Shown here piece after piece: positions 24,315-36,200 of a stretch of DNA of 64,000 bases. Origin of the DNA: Oryza sativa Japonica Group (lineage: Eukaryota; Streptophyta; Magnoliopsida; Poales; Poaceae); NCBI RefSeq assembly GCF_034140825.1, contig NC_089037.1, positions 36,795,001 through 36,859,000 of the forward strand, read 5' to 3'. The translations under genes were made by a program, and so were the position numbers. Below the pieces are notes generated by a model that ran no database searches, was not told the DNA's origin, and saw only the letters and a list, made by a program, of their open reading frames with translations. How positions within the stretch are numbered: the stretch's first letter is position 1; the number at the start of each line of letters is the position of its first letter.

Positions 24315-26722
24315 ATGGCGCCGCCGCCGCCGCCGCCGCCTGCCGCCGCCGCCTCCCCCACCCCAATGCTGCTCGCCCTCACGGGCCTCTCCACCTTCAG
24401 CGACAGGCTCGTCGAGTTCTTCAATCACTGGAACTCCTTCATCCGCTATGCCACCGCCATCTCCGACGACTTACCACCCCTTCCCGCCGCCGACCAACCG
24501 CCCAACCTCGCCGATGTCGCCGAGCCAGAATCCACTACCCCGCACAGCCCCGTCGCCGTCGATGAGCCAGAATCCTCTACCGCGCCCAACCCCGTCGCCG
24601 TCGCCGTCGCCGAGCCCAAGCCTGCACCCGTGCCCCAGCCCGAGGAGCCCAGGCCGAACCGCGGCGGCGACCCATCGGCGGAGCATATGGGCCGCATCTG
24701 CGAGCGCATGGGCTCGGGGGAGCTCCTCCGCTTCGTCATCTCCCGCATGGGGGACCTCTCCTGGCTGCTCCGCGCTGTCCCGCCCGCGCTCCGCCGCGCC
24801 CCCAACCCCGCGGAGCTCGTGCTCCGGGCTATCGGCCGCTACTACATCCGACCCGGGGGCAGGCACACCGAGGCCGCGTGCGAGCTCCTCCTGCTGTCCT
24901 ACGTGCGCGCCGGCTGCCCCCTCCGCCCGGGCCAGGAGGCCGGGGACGACCACCTGCGGGCGGAAGCCCGCGAGGCGGCGCTCTCGTGGCGCAGCCGGCT
25001 TGTGCGGTCCAAAGGACGGGTTGCCGCTGCCGCCGCCAACGATGCCCGCGGCCTTCTTCTCCTCATGGCTGCCTTCGGCGTGCCCGTGGAGTTCCCGTCG
25101 CAGGAGATCTTCGAGCTGTTGCATGCTGCTGGCGGCCTGGCCTGCGCCGAGGTGCTCAAATGCTCCAAGCATTTCTTAGATAAGCTGCGTGGTGAGGGCC
25201 ACTTACCACTGAATCACTGATAAACCCTTGTGACATTTCACCTATGCCTAATTATTCCAGTTCCTTGACTAACTGGCTGCAGCTGTTTTGTCTTGCAGAT
25301 GTTGTTGCTCATATGCTGAATAGAGGAATTTATCATCAAACCGTTGCTACAATAATTGCATTTGAACTTCAGGATGCATTCCCGCTTTCTGCGATAGCGA
25401 CTTGTGTCATTGAGAGAGTTGGGCGTACAAAGGATCAAGACAGTCAAGAACAGCACCATCTGCCAGGATCGGTACCTTTGTCGTTTATCACACTATCAGC
25501 TTATTATCATATATTCCTTCTGTTAATGCATATATTTAATTACTGTTATATGATGTGTTATTTTCAATACTCAACTCCTGCTATATGTACTTTGCACTAC
25601 CAGTAACCTATTACAAGTGGTTTACATGATTTAATGTTTGACATGATATATTCTTTCCGTTAGTGCATATATTTGATTACCGTTATATGATGTGTTATAT
25701 TCAGTACTCAACTCCTGCTATATAGTGTAGATTACACTTTGCACCACCTTTTTGTGTTTTTGTGTCACCTTGCGCCACCATTAAGGATTTGTATCACCCT
25801 GCACCACATTTTACTATCAATTTTTCAACCTGTGCCACATTTAACCAATAGGCGTTAACTTCCACCGATTAATGCATCCATCCAATTGATGTGCGCACCA
25901 ATACCTTCAACAGGTCCTTTTTAGCGCCAACACCAGACAAATTGCACAATTAGATTTATATGACTGCTGAAATGTAACAAACTTCATGTCACCATACCTA
26001 TAAGCAATAAACTAAAATGACTGTAGAGGTTCATATTGTAGCAAAGACTAAATAAACACCATGCCACCAAATTCCTCCAGTATTATGTGAGCCAATCCCT
26101 TTTGCATCTGTTGGCTGTTGCTGAAACACTGGTACTTCATCAATGTTAAACACATCCAAGTCAGCATTGACATCAAACAGGTCTTCCGCATCAGTGTCAG
26201 TGTGTCACTTATGGTCCTTGTCTATCCTACTGCTCATCTAAGCAATCTGCTTTAAGTTCTTTATTCTCCTCTTCCAAGATTGATAAGTCTTCATAGTTAT
26301 CATCAAAAGATTGATGATCAGCTAGCGAAACCATAGGTTGCAACTAAACTAAATTCTCCAACCCATTCCAACCAACAAAAACAAAAAGTAAATTGGATGC
26401 CAACCATGTTTATGAACTAATCTCTTCCCATCAGAGAACATCTTCTTGAGAGTCGCTGTGTGATGGTGGTAGGATCTGAAGTGGGGTGCGGAATGCTGAC
26501 TGCTCGCGCCGTTGCTTGGCAGCGGCACTGGGACCAGGGTCAGGGCATGGGTGCGGTACCCATCATGTGTTGTGGGGCACATCGGTGGGTTGTGCTGATT
26601 CAGCACTGATCGAACAATAGGAAGAAAAAAGTGGTGCAGAGTGATGCAATTCCTTAAAGGTGGTGCAATGTGAGTATGTGACAGTGTAAATTAATCTCTA
26701 TGTTTCTATATAGTTTGTGTGT

Positions 26723-26756
<34 letters not shown>

Positions 26757-27063
26757 CCAGCCTCATCCCTAATGTTGTATAACCATTTCTGTGCAGAAAG
26801 AGAATGATGAAGAGAAGCTAGCTCTACTGAGATTACTATCCAAATACGTGGAGGATCCAAAACAATGTTCCACAGAGAATTTCAGCATTGCTGATAGGAT
26901 TGCGATGCTGGAACAAAGCCTCGCAAAGCCACATCAAGCATTTACAGGAACAAAGCGCAAGAGGACAGCACAGGAGGACAGTGTAGAATGCACTCGAGGG
27001 CCTAAATGTTCATACACTCCAGCTGCTTCTAGTGCCTCACGTAACAAAAATCTTGAAGGATAG
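24315..27063 (+). CDS. FRIGIDA-like protein
   Basis: Three exons (24315-25191, 25299-25471, 26797-27063) give 438 aa. After a Pro/Ala-rich N-terminus and a short repeated VAEPE/VDEPE segment (about residues 70-110) comes the helical FRIGIDA domain: EHMGRICERMGSGELLRFVI, the RAIGRYYI region, CELLLLSYVRAGCPL, AFGVPVEFPSQEIFELL, then DVVAHMLNRGIYHQTVATII. The C-terminus has KENDEEKLALLRLLSKYVED and a basic TKRKRTAQED stretch. FRIGIDA and its relatives scaffold transcription complexes that affect flowering time in Arabidopsis; the job of grass members is less clear. At 438 aa it is on the short side, close to FRL1/FRL2. Intron 2 carries a candidate transposon, and the last exon has a decayed copy downstream. 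Confidence 0.9.
25726..26705. mobile_element. Candidate non-autonomous DNA transposon in FRIGIDA-like intron 2
   Basis: Inverted ends contain TTGCACCACCTTT near 25739 and AAAGGTGGTGCAA near 26656, with further pairing of TGTATCACCCTGCACCAC and its diverged complement. The 8-mer CTATATAG flanks both sides (25718-25725 and 26706-26713) and may be the target duplication. The interior shows no transposase. A GT microsatellite follows at about 26716-26754. A related, diverged copy lies in the downstream duplication. Confidence 0.45.
26726..26754. repeat. GT microsatellite
   Basis: An uninterrupted run of about 14 GT units in intron 2 of the FRIGIDA-like gene, about 40 bases upstream of the exon 3 acceptor. 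Confidence 0.85.
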
Positions 27064-27600
27064 AAGCAGCATATCTGTTCAATTAACTCAGAGTTCGCCA
27101 AACTTTGTTGGGGATCCAGTTGAACCCTGTGGACAATAGAATTGCTCTACCTAGCAAGGTGTGAAAAGTATAACCATGTTTTCGTTTAATTTTCTTGTGG
27201 CAAGCTTAGCCAGACTTGCCTAGTAAGCACATTATCTTTCTACATGTTTGTTAAGGGATGCATTTTGGGGTTGGGGGTCTGAACCTAGGAAATGTGCATC
27301 ATCCTTAGCATCATTTCAATAGTGGCCTCATTAAGAAAGCTCCGTTTACTTATTCCTATATTAGTGAGTCGTACAACGTTGTTGTTTATGTTTCTAACTA
27401 TAATACTTATGATATATCATGGACTTACGTATTTAAAATCATTTTCATCAACATCCACTAGTATTTGGCCAGACTTGTTAGGCCTTATTAGTTGAGTAAG
27501 GGTCTTTTAAAATATCTTTTCCATTTGGAGAAGATATGGATGAGTTCTGGAATATAATCGAAACTTTGTATGAAGTGCATTTTCATTTCAATTGGCACAA
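27064..27600. other. FRIGIDA-like 3' flank with first minisatellite unit
   Basis: It holds the 3' UTR and the sequence later duplicated downstream. Near 27510-27595 lies one unit of the motif CATTTGGAGAA...ATGAGTTCTGGAATATAATC, which is expanded at 29.34-29.83 kb. Confidence 0.5.
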
Positions 27601-29420
27601 TTTTCTGTCAATTTTTAATCTGCACCACATTGAACCAAAAAACACTACTGTTTATTTGATATACCATAGTGGATTCCATTACTGGTTCATGGTAAAAAAA
27701 GAAAATAAACACGATGCCACCAAATCGTCCAATCTTTGAGCCAACCCTTTTTTCCATCTGTTGCTCAAAATTCAAGTCAGCAATGGCATCGAACAAGTCT
27801 TCACCATTGGTGTCACCCTCACAATGAAAGTCCTTACCTACCCTACTTTTCATCTCAGCAATCTGGTTCAAGTTCTTTTTTTCCCTCCTCGAAAGCATAT
27901 TCTGCATCATCCTCATCAGAAGATTGATAATCACCTAGCTGCAAGGTATGATTCTCCTAATCCATGTCATTGTCATCATCATCTTACTAAGGGAAGCATG
28001 CTCTTGTTCATCTATAGTAACAATGGTCGATGATATTGTAGAATCAACAATATTTTTCCAGTGGAGATAAAATCCTATTGTCATCTATCACCATGTAAAA
28101 CAAGACTGAAACATTACAATTCAACTACATATCTAAAAAGGAAAATTGTACTCCAAGCTGAAACCCCAGGTTGCAGCTATTCTTTTTTTTTTATCTCCAA
28201 TCCATTCCAATCAACCAAAAAAAAGTAAATGGGATGCCGACCTCTAGGTTTTGAACCAATCTCTTCTCACCAGAGATATCCTCCTTAAGCGTTGTCTGGC
28301 AACGTCAGTATCTGAACTAGGGTGCCAAAAGCTGGCTGATTGTGCTGTCGCTTCGCAGCTCTCCTGGGAGGCTGGGACCAGGGGTCGGGACATGGGGTGT
28401 GTGCATCATGGGTCCTTCATATTCAGTGTAAATTGAACAATGGGAAACAAAAAATGGTCTAGAATGACACAATCCCTTAAAGGTGGTGCAATGTGAACAC
28501 AAAGGCACACATAGGTGGTTCACAATGTAATTTGCTCTATATTTTTTTGTAGTTGTGTGTGTGCGCTCACGCGCATCTGTTTGTTTTGCTGTAATGTGCG
28601 TATGTGTTTTGTCGGCCACATCCCTAATGTCTATGTGCAATAATTTGTGTGCAGAAAGAGAATGACTAAGAGAAGTCGGCTCTATTGAGATAACTAATAT
28701 GTGGAGGATCAGAAACAATGTTCCCTAGAGGTTTCTTGTTTCAGTATTCCTGATAGGGTTGCGCTGCTAGAACAATGCCTCGGAAAGCCACAGCAAGCCT
28801 TTATATGGGAACAAAGTGTAAGAGGACAGCACAGGAGGGCAGTTTAGGGTGCACTCGAGGGCCTAAATGTCCATTCACTCCAGCTGCTTGCAATGCATCA
28901 CCTAACAGTAATCTTGAAGGAGCAAATTGCTCAACCTAGCAAGGTGTGAAAAATACTACCACATTTTCATTTAATTTCTTGTGGCAAGCTCGGTGAGACT
29001 TGCCTAGTAAGCTCACCATATTTCTACATGTTTGCTAAGTGATGCATTTTGGGTTGGGCTGTTGGGTTCTGAAAGACTGAAACTAGGAAATGCACATCAT
29101 CGTTCCTTTTTTTTTTTTTGAAAAAAGAAAATTAGCATCAGTTTGAGTATTGGTCTCATTAAGAAGGTCAGTTTACTTGGCATATCAATGAGTTGTACAG
29201 CTTTGTTGTATCAATTTCTAACTATAGTACTTATGATAAACCATTGGTTTACATGTTCAAAAATCATTTTCATCAACATCTACTAGCGTTTGACTAGACT
29301 TGTTAGGCCTTATTAGTGGAGTTATGTTTACGGTCTTTTAAAGCACCTTTCCATTTGGAGAATCTATGGATGAGGATGAGTCATAATCCAAAATTACAAA
29401 CTCTGTGAATTGTGAAGAGC
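27600..29420 (+). repeat. Second copy of a tandem duplication covering the FRIGIDA-like 3' part
   Basis: This stretch runs parallel to about 25810-27600. Matches include the ACCATGCCACC/ACGATGCCACC block (26059 and 27711), the CTTAAAGGTGGTGCAATGTGA block (26652 and 28476), exon 3 (26797 and 28655) and the CAAGCTTAGCCAGACTTGCC / CAAGCTCGGTGAGACTTGCC block. The copies are clearly diverged, with indels throughout, so the event is not recent. Confidence 0.8.
28655..28924 (+). pseudogene. Decayed copy of the FRIGIDA-like last exon
   Basis: It starts after TGTGCAG as the true exon does and keeps AAAGAGAATGA, GTGGAGGATC, CTGATAGGGTTGCGCTGCTAG and AGAGGACAGCACAGGAGG. An in-frame stop arises at the fourth codon (TAA where the gene has GAA), there are several indels, and the terminal TAG is missing. 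No copy of exons 1 or 2 accompanies it, so it cannot code a protein. It could at most serve as an alternative 3' end of the upstream gene. Confidence 0.8.
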
Positions 29421-29830
29421 ATTTTTCATTTGGAGAATCATGCATGAGTTCTGGGATATAATTGAAACTTAATGCAAAGTGCATTTTTAATTTGGAGAAC
29501 CTATGCAATGCATAAGTTCTGAAATATAACCCAAAGTTTATGCAAGGTACATTTTCCATTTGGAGAAGCTATGCCTGAGTTCCTGGATGTTATCCAAACT
29601 CTATACAAAGTGTTTTTTTTTTTTTCATTTTGGAGAGGGTATTCATGAGTTCTGGAATGAAATTCAGACTCTATGTCAAGTGCATTTTTTGTTTGGAGAA
29701 GCTATCTGTTTGTTCTGGAATATAATCCAAACTAAATAGATGCACATTTTTCATTTAGAGAATCTATGCATGAGTTCTGGAATATAACCCAAACTCAAAG
29801 CAAAGTGCATTTTCCATTTGGAGAAGCTCG
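29338..29830. repeat. Minisatellite of about 62-bp units
   Basis: Around eight imperfect units of the pattern CATTTTTCATTTGGAGAA + CTATGCATGAGTTCTGGAAT + ATAATCCAAACTCTATGCAAAGTG. Units vary in length by insertions of T runs. The same motif occurs once at about 27510-27595, so the array probably grew from the end of the duplicated segment. Confidence 0.85.
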
Positions 29831-30209
29831 CTCCGTTTGCTGCTCCGTTTGTCAAAACTTGCTTATCTTTCGATTTCAGAATTTACATTGATTTTGTTTG
29901 AAGAGTGCAATTCTCTACAAAACACATGATCTTTGAATGTTTTTTAAGAATTCATGTTCATGCATTTTAATTCTTTTTCAAGCACCCCCTATCTGCACAC
30001 TGGTCTGGAAATCTGGTTCACAGTTCACACGTTTTTTGCATGAGGGCACAGGGAGAGAGTGGTAGTTGCAGGCTGCTTCCAAACTTCCACCTACCTCCAC
30101 AGTGTTAGAGATCCCTTCCCATTTGCTGAGTAGGAAGCTTTCACTCTCTAGTAGTAGGTGTGTCCTTTACATTTGCTAGTCTCCACTTTCCGAGCTCGAT
30201 CGATCGAGC

Positions 30210-33200
30210 ATGGAAGCCACAACCTCCAGCTTGCTCGTGCGCCCCGTCGACACGCGGCTCTCCGCCGCCTCCCTCCCCATCGTCGTCCGCGCCCGCCGGC
30301 GCGTGGCCGTCGTCACGGCGGCGGCGCCGGAGCGGAAGCCGGCCGCGGCGGCGAGCAGCAGCAACTACGTGGTGGTGCCGCTGGACGCGGCGCCGTCGGG
30401 GATCACGCGGCCGCTGGTGGAAATCCTGCGCGACCTCAACAAGCGCGTCCCCGACACCGTCGTCCGTTCCTCCCGCCGCCGCGCGTCGCCCTCCGATCCG
30501 GTCATCCCCTGGTACGGAACAACCTATACATCCTTGGCCTTTGCTTGTGCTACTGGTAAAGCACTGCAGATCTTGCTGCCATACACATTTGCTTGCAACA
30601 AGGAGCACTCGCGATATTCAGGCTCATGTACAGCATCGACCAATGACGCTCAGATCCTCACATTTCTAGTGGCACACTCTCAAGAGTCAAGACACAAAAA
30701 GAAGTTTGTTCCTTGCTGATGTTTCACGGTTTCTTGTAGGTATCATGCCAACAGGATGCTAAGCTTTTATGCTCCAGGTAAGCATATCTCGTGTACTCTA
30801 TACCTGAATCTAATACCGAGCTAACGGTGCTGAACATTAATTTGTAATCACAAAATCGATGCCAGTCACTGGTTCACCCCTTCTGTGCTTGCTCTTTTGA
30901 AAGCAACATGAGCAAATAAAGTTACATAAGTAGTATGTGTTGTATACATAACCTACATATGTACTAGCTTCCAGGATGCTGAATAAGTACCGTGTGTTGT
31001 ACACATAAACTGCATATGCCGTTTTCAGGATGCTAAATAAGTAGTGTGTGTTGGTACACATAACCTGCATATGTAGCTTTCAGGATGCTGAATATGTAGT
31101 GTGTACTGTACACATAACCTTTATAGGCAGCTTAAAGGATGCTGTCATGATGAATAAGTGTATTTTGTACGCATAACTTGCAAATGCTGCTTCCAGGTGC
31201 TGAATAAGTAGTGTGTTTTGTACACATAACCTGCATATGCAGCTTCCGGGATGCTGAATTCTCTCTCATTTCAACTTATAATTGTTTCCTTCTGATGATT
31301 GTCAACATTTACTTGCTCTACCTGTCCTATGTCTGTTGAAATACTCCAACGACTACCAAATTTAACACCTTTAATCATTTCCAGTGGATGATAGTCACAT
31401 TTCCTTGCTTGATCTATCCTTTATCTACTTGAAATGCACTGGTCATGCCAACTCTTCAGTCTTTTACACCGTTCTTGGATTTCCACTCATATTATCACTG
31501 TTTTTTTTGGAAACATCAGGCTGGTGTGGAGAGGTCCGTGATGTTATTTACACTGACAATGGGAAAGTGACAGTGATATATCGTGTCACAGTACGAGGAA
31601 CAGATGGAGAGGTAAGTTTAAAGGTGTTGCCTCTTCTTGAAGTCTTGTGATTTTTTCTCTGGAAGCTTCACTTTCTCTATTGCCATTCTCACTTACATAT
31701 ACATGGGATGGGCCCTCTTCAATAGATGGGCTAGCACACAAGACACACACACATAACTAGTCTATTTACAGCCCAACACTCCCCCTCAAGATGGGTGATA
31801 GATATCTATCATACCCATCTTGTCACATGAACAATTACACTCTTTAACACCTAAGCCCTTTGTTAAACAATCAGCAACTTGTCCACCAGACGTTACAAAT
31901 CCTAATTCCAACACTCCCTCGTCCAATTTTTCCTTGATAAAGAAACGATCTATCTCCACATGCTTTGTTCTATCATGTTGGACTGGATTATTAGCAATGT
32001 TAATAGCTGACTTATTATCACACAATAGCTTCATGGGAGTGTTCCCCAAAATTTTCAGCTCAACTAGAAGATTTCTTAACCACAACAACTCACTTAAACT
32101 CGCTGCCATTGCCCTGTATTCTGCTTCAGCAGTTGAGCGAGACACTACGGATTGTTTCTTGCTTCTCCAAGATACCAAGTTGCCACCAACATAAACACAA
32201 TAGCCTGAAGTTGACCTTCTATCATCAAGACAGCTAGCCCAATCTGCATCACAATACCCTTCTATCTTAAGATGTCCATTTTTCTTGAACCATAAGCCTT
32301 TGCCTGGACTTCCCTTCAGATATCTCAAGATTCTATACACCGCCTCCATATGACTACTTCTTGGATCATGCATATATCGACTCACCATACTGACAGCATA
32401 TGTTATGTCAGGTCGTGTATGACATAGATATATCAGTCTTCCCACCAATCTTTGGTATCTTTCCCTATTCACTGGATCTCCAGACTCCGCACATAACTTA
32501 TGATTTTGATCAATTGGTGTAGAGACTGGGCAACATCCAAGCATACCTGTTTCACTAAGCAAGTCCAATACATATTTTCGCTGTGAAATAACTATCCCTC
32601 TAGGAGATCTTGCAATTTCAATACCCAGAAAATATCTCAACTGGCCTAGGTCCTTGACCTCAAATTCTTTGCTTAGATTCCGTTTCAACCTAGTTATCTC
32701 CAAGCAATCATTTCCAGTGATAATCATATCATCAACATAGACAGCAAGAATGGTTATATGATCTCCACTATGATGATAGAAAACTGTATGATCTCCATTA
32801 CATTGCTTATAGTCCATAGCACACATTGCACGCCTAAACCGATCAAACCATGCTCTTGGTGACTGTTTAAGACCATACAAAGATTTCTTCAATCTCAACA
32901 CCTTTCCTTTAGTTTGTGAAGTGGCAAATCCAGGTGGGACATCCATATACACCTCTTCTTGAAGATCTCTATGTAAGAATGCATTCTTGACATCTAACTG
33001 ATGCAATGGCCAATCAAAATTAGCTGCACAAGATATAAGAGTTCTTACCGTGCTCATCTTTGCTACTGGTGCAAAAGTTTCATCATAATCAATTCCATAT
33101 GTTTGACTATATCCCTTAGCCACCAACCTTGCTTTGTATCTTTCCACCTTTCCATCAGGATTTTGCTTTACTGTATAAACCCACTTACAGTTGACAATTT

Positions 33201-36200
33201 TCTTCCCTTTAGGAAATGGTACAAGATCCCATGTTTTGTTCTTTTCAAGAGCCTCTAGTTCATCTAGCATAGCTTGATGCCACCTTGGATCTTGCTTTGC
33301 TTCTCTCCAATCCTTTGGGATTTGCACTGAATCTAGTGATGCTATAAAGGCCTTATATGTGGATGACAAGGAGTCATAGGAAACATAGTTGGATATATTA
33401 TTTTCATCATCACCCTCATCTTGAGCTTCAAAACCATACCTTAGTGGAGGTTTACCTGCATTGCTTCTCACACTCTTTCTAATGGCAATTGGTAAGTCAG
33501 ATTCTTCTCTAACTTCCTCTTCTTCTCCCCCTGACTCCAAAGATCCTTGCTCACGGCTTACATCTTCCTCTACCTGATTATCCTCTTCAACTTGTTGGAT
33601 TACTGGACACCTTGTTCTCCTTGTGTATACTTGAAGATTTTTCTCTTCATGTGGCTTCCTCCATTCTTGCTCCTGTGCAACAGGACCACCCATGGGACAT
33701 GGAATTGAACCAACCACAAGCTTTTCCTTCTTTGGTTGTTCATCTCCCTTTGGACCCAATATTTCATCTTTCATTTGGTGACCATCATGACCACTAGTTG
33801 AATCATCAAGATCAATGAATAAAGAACTTAAATCTGTCTTCTCACCATAGAATGGGACAGATTCTCTAAAAGTAACATCCATACTTACAAAGGTTCGTCG
33901 TTCTGATGGACTCCAACACTTATACCCCTTCTGGCCAGATGAATAGCCTACAAAGATGCATTTGACAGCCCGAGGATCAAGTTTTCCAATGGAAGGTCTA
34001 TGATCTCTAACAAAACAAGTGCAACCAAACACTTTTGGTGGAACAACAAATTCATTCTTTCCAAATATCATCTCACATGGTGTCTTCATTCCAAGTATTC
34101 TTGATGGTGTGCGGTTGATAAGATAAGTTGCTGTCATTACTGCCTCACTCCACAAGAATTTAGGTACATTCATAGCATACATCAATGAGCGGGCTGTCTC
34201 TAAGAGATGACGGTTTTTCCTCTCAGCCACCCCATTTTGTGGAGGAGTATCAGGACAAGAAGTTTGATGCAATATTCCTTCTGATGAAAGAAAGCTACTA
34301 AATTCATTGTTTATATACTCCCCTCCATTATCAGTTCTAATAAACTGGACCCGAGCATTAAAATGATTTTTAATGTATGCATAGAAATTTAGAAAACATT
34401 TAAGCACCTCATCCTTATGTCTCATAAGATATAACCATGTCATGCGAGAGTAGCAATCAATAAAGGTAACAAAATACTTCATTCCACTCATAGAGACCAC
34501 AGGTGAAGTCCAAACATCTGAGTGAATTAGCATAAATGGTAACATACTTCGGAGTCCTCTACTCACATATGATGTTCTTGTATGTTTTCCATACTCACAT
34601 GCATCACATACTAACTTATGTTTATCCACTCTACTTAGTTCTGCTGGGAACATCTTACTCATAGTTTCAAAAGATATGTGCCCCAGTCGACAATGCAAAA
34701 GTAATACCTTAGCCTCTTCTTCACTTGTAGGAGCCATCAATGCAAGACATACATCTTCACTTGTCTCCTTTCGATCCAAATACCAAAGTCCATCACGCCT
34801 GACGCCAATCCCAAGTTTCTTCCCTGTTTCCCTCTCCTGAATTAAACAATTCTCACGATCAAGGGAGACCCGACAATTCATATGATCAACAAGAGAACTT
34901 ATCGAAACCAAATTCACTGGAAAAGAAGGGACATATAACACTGATGATAAAGTGATTGAAGGAGTACACTGTACTGTACCCTCTCCCTTAACTGGGCATG
35001 ATGTCCCATCAGCAGTTTGAATTGTTTCTTTTCGTGTAAATGGGTATGGTTTATATGATGCAAATTCTCCACACATACCCGTGACATGTCTAGATGCACC
35101 CGAGTCAAGTATCCAATTTGAATGAGAACTATTGATAGACATAAATGCTTGGTTTGAGTTACCTGAGGAAGAATGAACAAGATTGGCAACATCAACATTT
35201 GTAGATCCAGAACAACTCTCTTCAAGCGTGACCACATTAGCTCTGTGATCACTTCTATACTCATAGCCTCTACCTCTGTTACCTCTACCTGCATAACCTC
35301 TTCCACCTCTTGCTCCACCCCTATCACCAAATCTTCCTCTCCCATAACTAGGCTTGCGAGGAGCGCGATAATCACGTATAAGGTGCCCCATTTCACCACA
35401 ATTGAAGCACTCCCTGGTCTCTTTACTTTGTGCAACTACATAGGTGGGGCTTGGTGAAGATGGTGTGGCACTAGGCAATACTTTCTTCTTAAGCTCCTCC
35501 TGTGCCATAGCTGCAATAGCCTCATCCAAGCTAGGAAGGGTGGTTTGATGAAACATTGCATCCCTTCTTCCTTCAAACTCCGAATTTAAGCCCTTCAAGA
35601 ACTCAATGACCCTTCTACGCTCAATCCATTTTCTCATTTTTGCTATACAATCAGGGTGCTCTAACCCAAGAGGATCATAATGATCCAAATCAGACCACAA
35701 ATGCTTCAATTCAGCAACATATTCTGCAACAGAACGCTCCCCCTGTCTCAAAACACTTATCTTCTCTTGTGCCTCCACCATTAACATCACATTTCCTTCT
35801 CCTGAGTAGAGATTAGTAAGAGTTTTCCACATCTCACTTGCACTAGAAATGGTCTCAACAGTTGTAGCAATAGCAGGGATAAGTGAGGTTAATAACCATG
35901 CTACTACTAACGAGTTGGTAGTACTCCAAGTCTTCCATTCAACACTTGATATGTTCTCAGGCTCCTTTATCTCTCCGGTAACATATCCTTCTAACCCCTT
36001 TGTCTTCAAAATCAATAAAGCTCTTCTTGACCAACTCAAATAATTTTTTACACCCTCCAACTTAATGTCATTTTGCATCAACTCAATTTTTTGCACCGAT
36101 TCAGTATGAGGAACCACTGCACTACTCGTAGTTGGAGCCTCATTAAACTTCTTTGCAAGCATCTCTACCAATTTACCCATTACTTGTTCCAGTCCCTGAT

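Noticed and set aside
24250-25179. 309-codon and other long overlapping frames in the FRIGIDA-like first exon
   Set aside because: Low-complexity Pro/Ser/Arg translations caused by GC bias. The frame starting at 24315 carries the FRIGIDA domain and splices correctly.
26726-26754. Possible CRISPR or regulatory array (regular GT units)
   Set aside because: A simple dinucleotide microsatellite, not spaced repeats.
29338-29830. Possible CRISPR-like array because of regular unit spacing
   Set aside because: Units are contiguous and diverged without unique spacers; a eukaryotic minisatellite.
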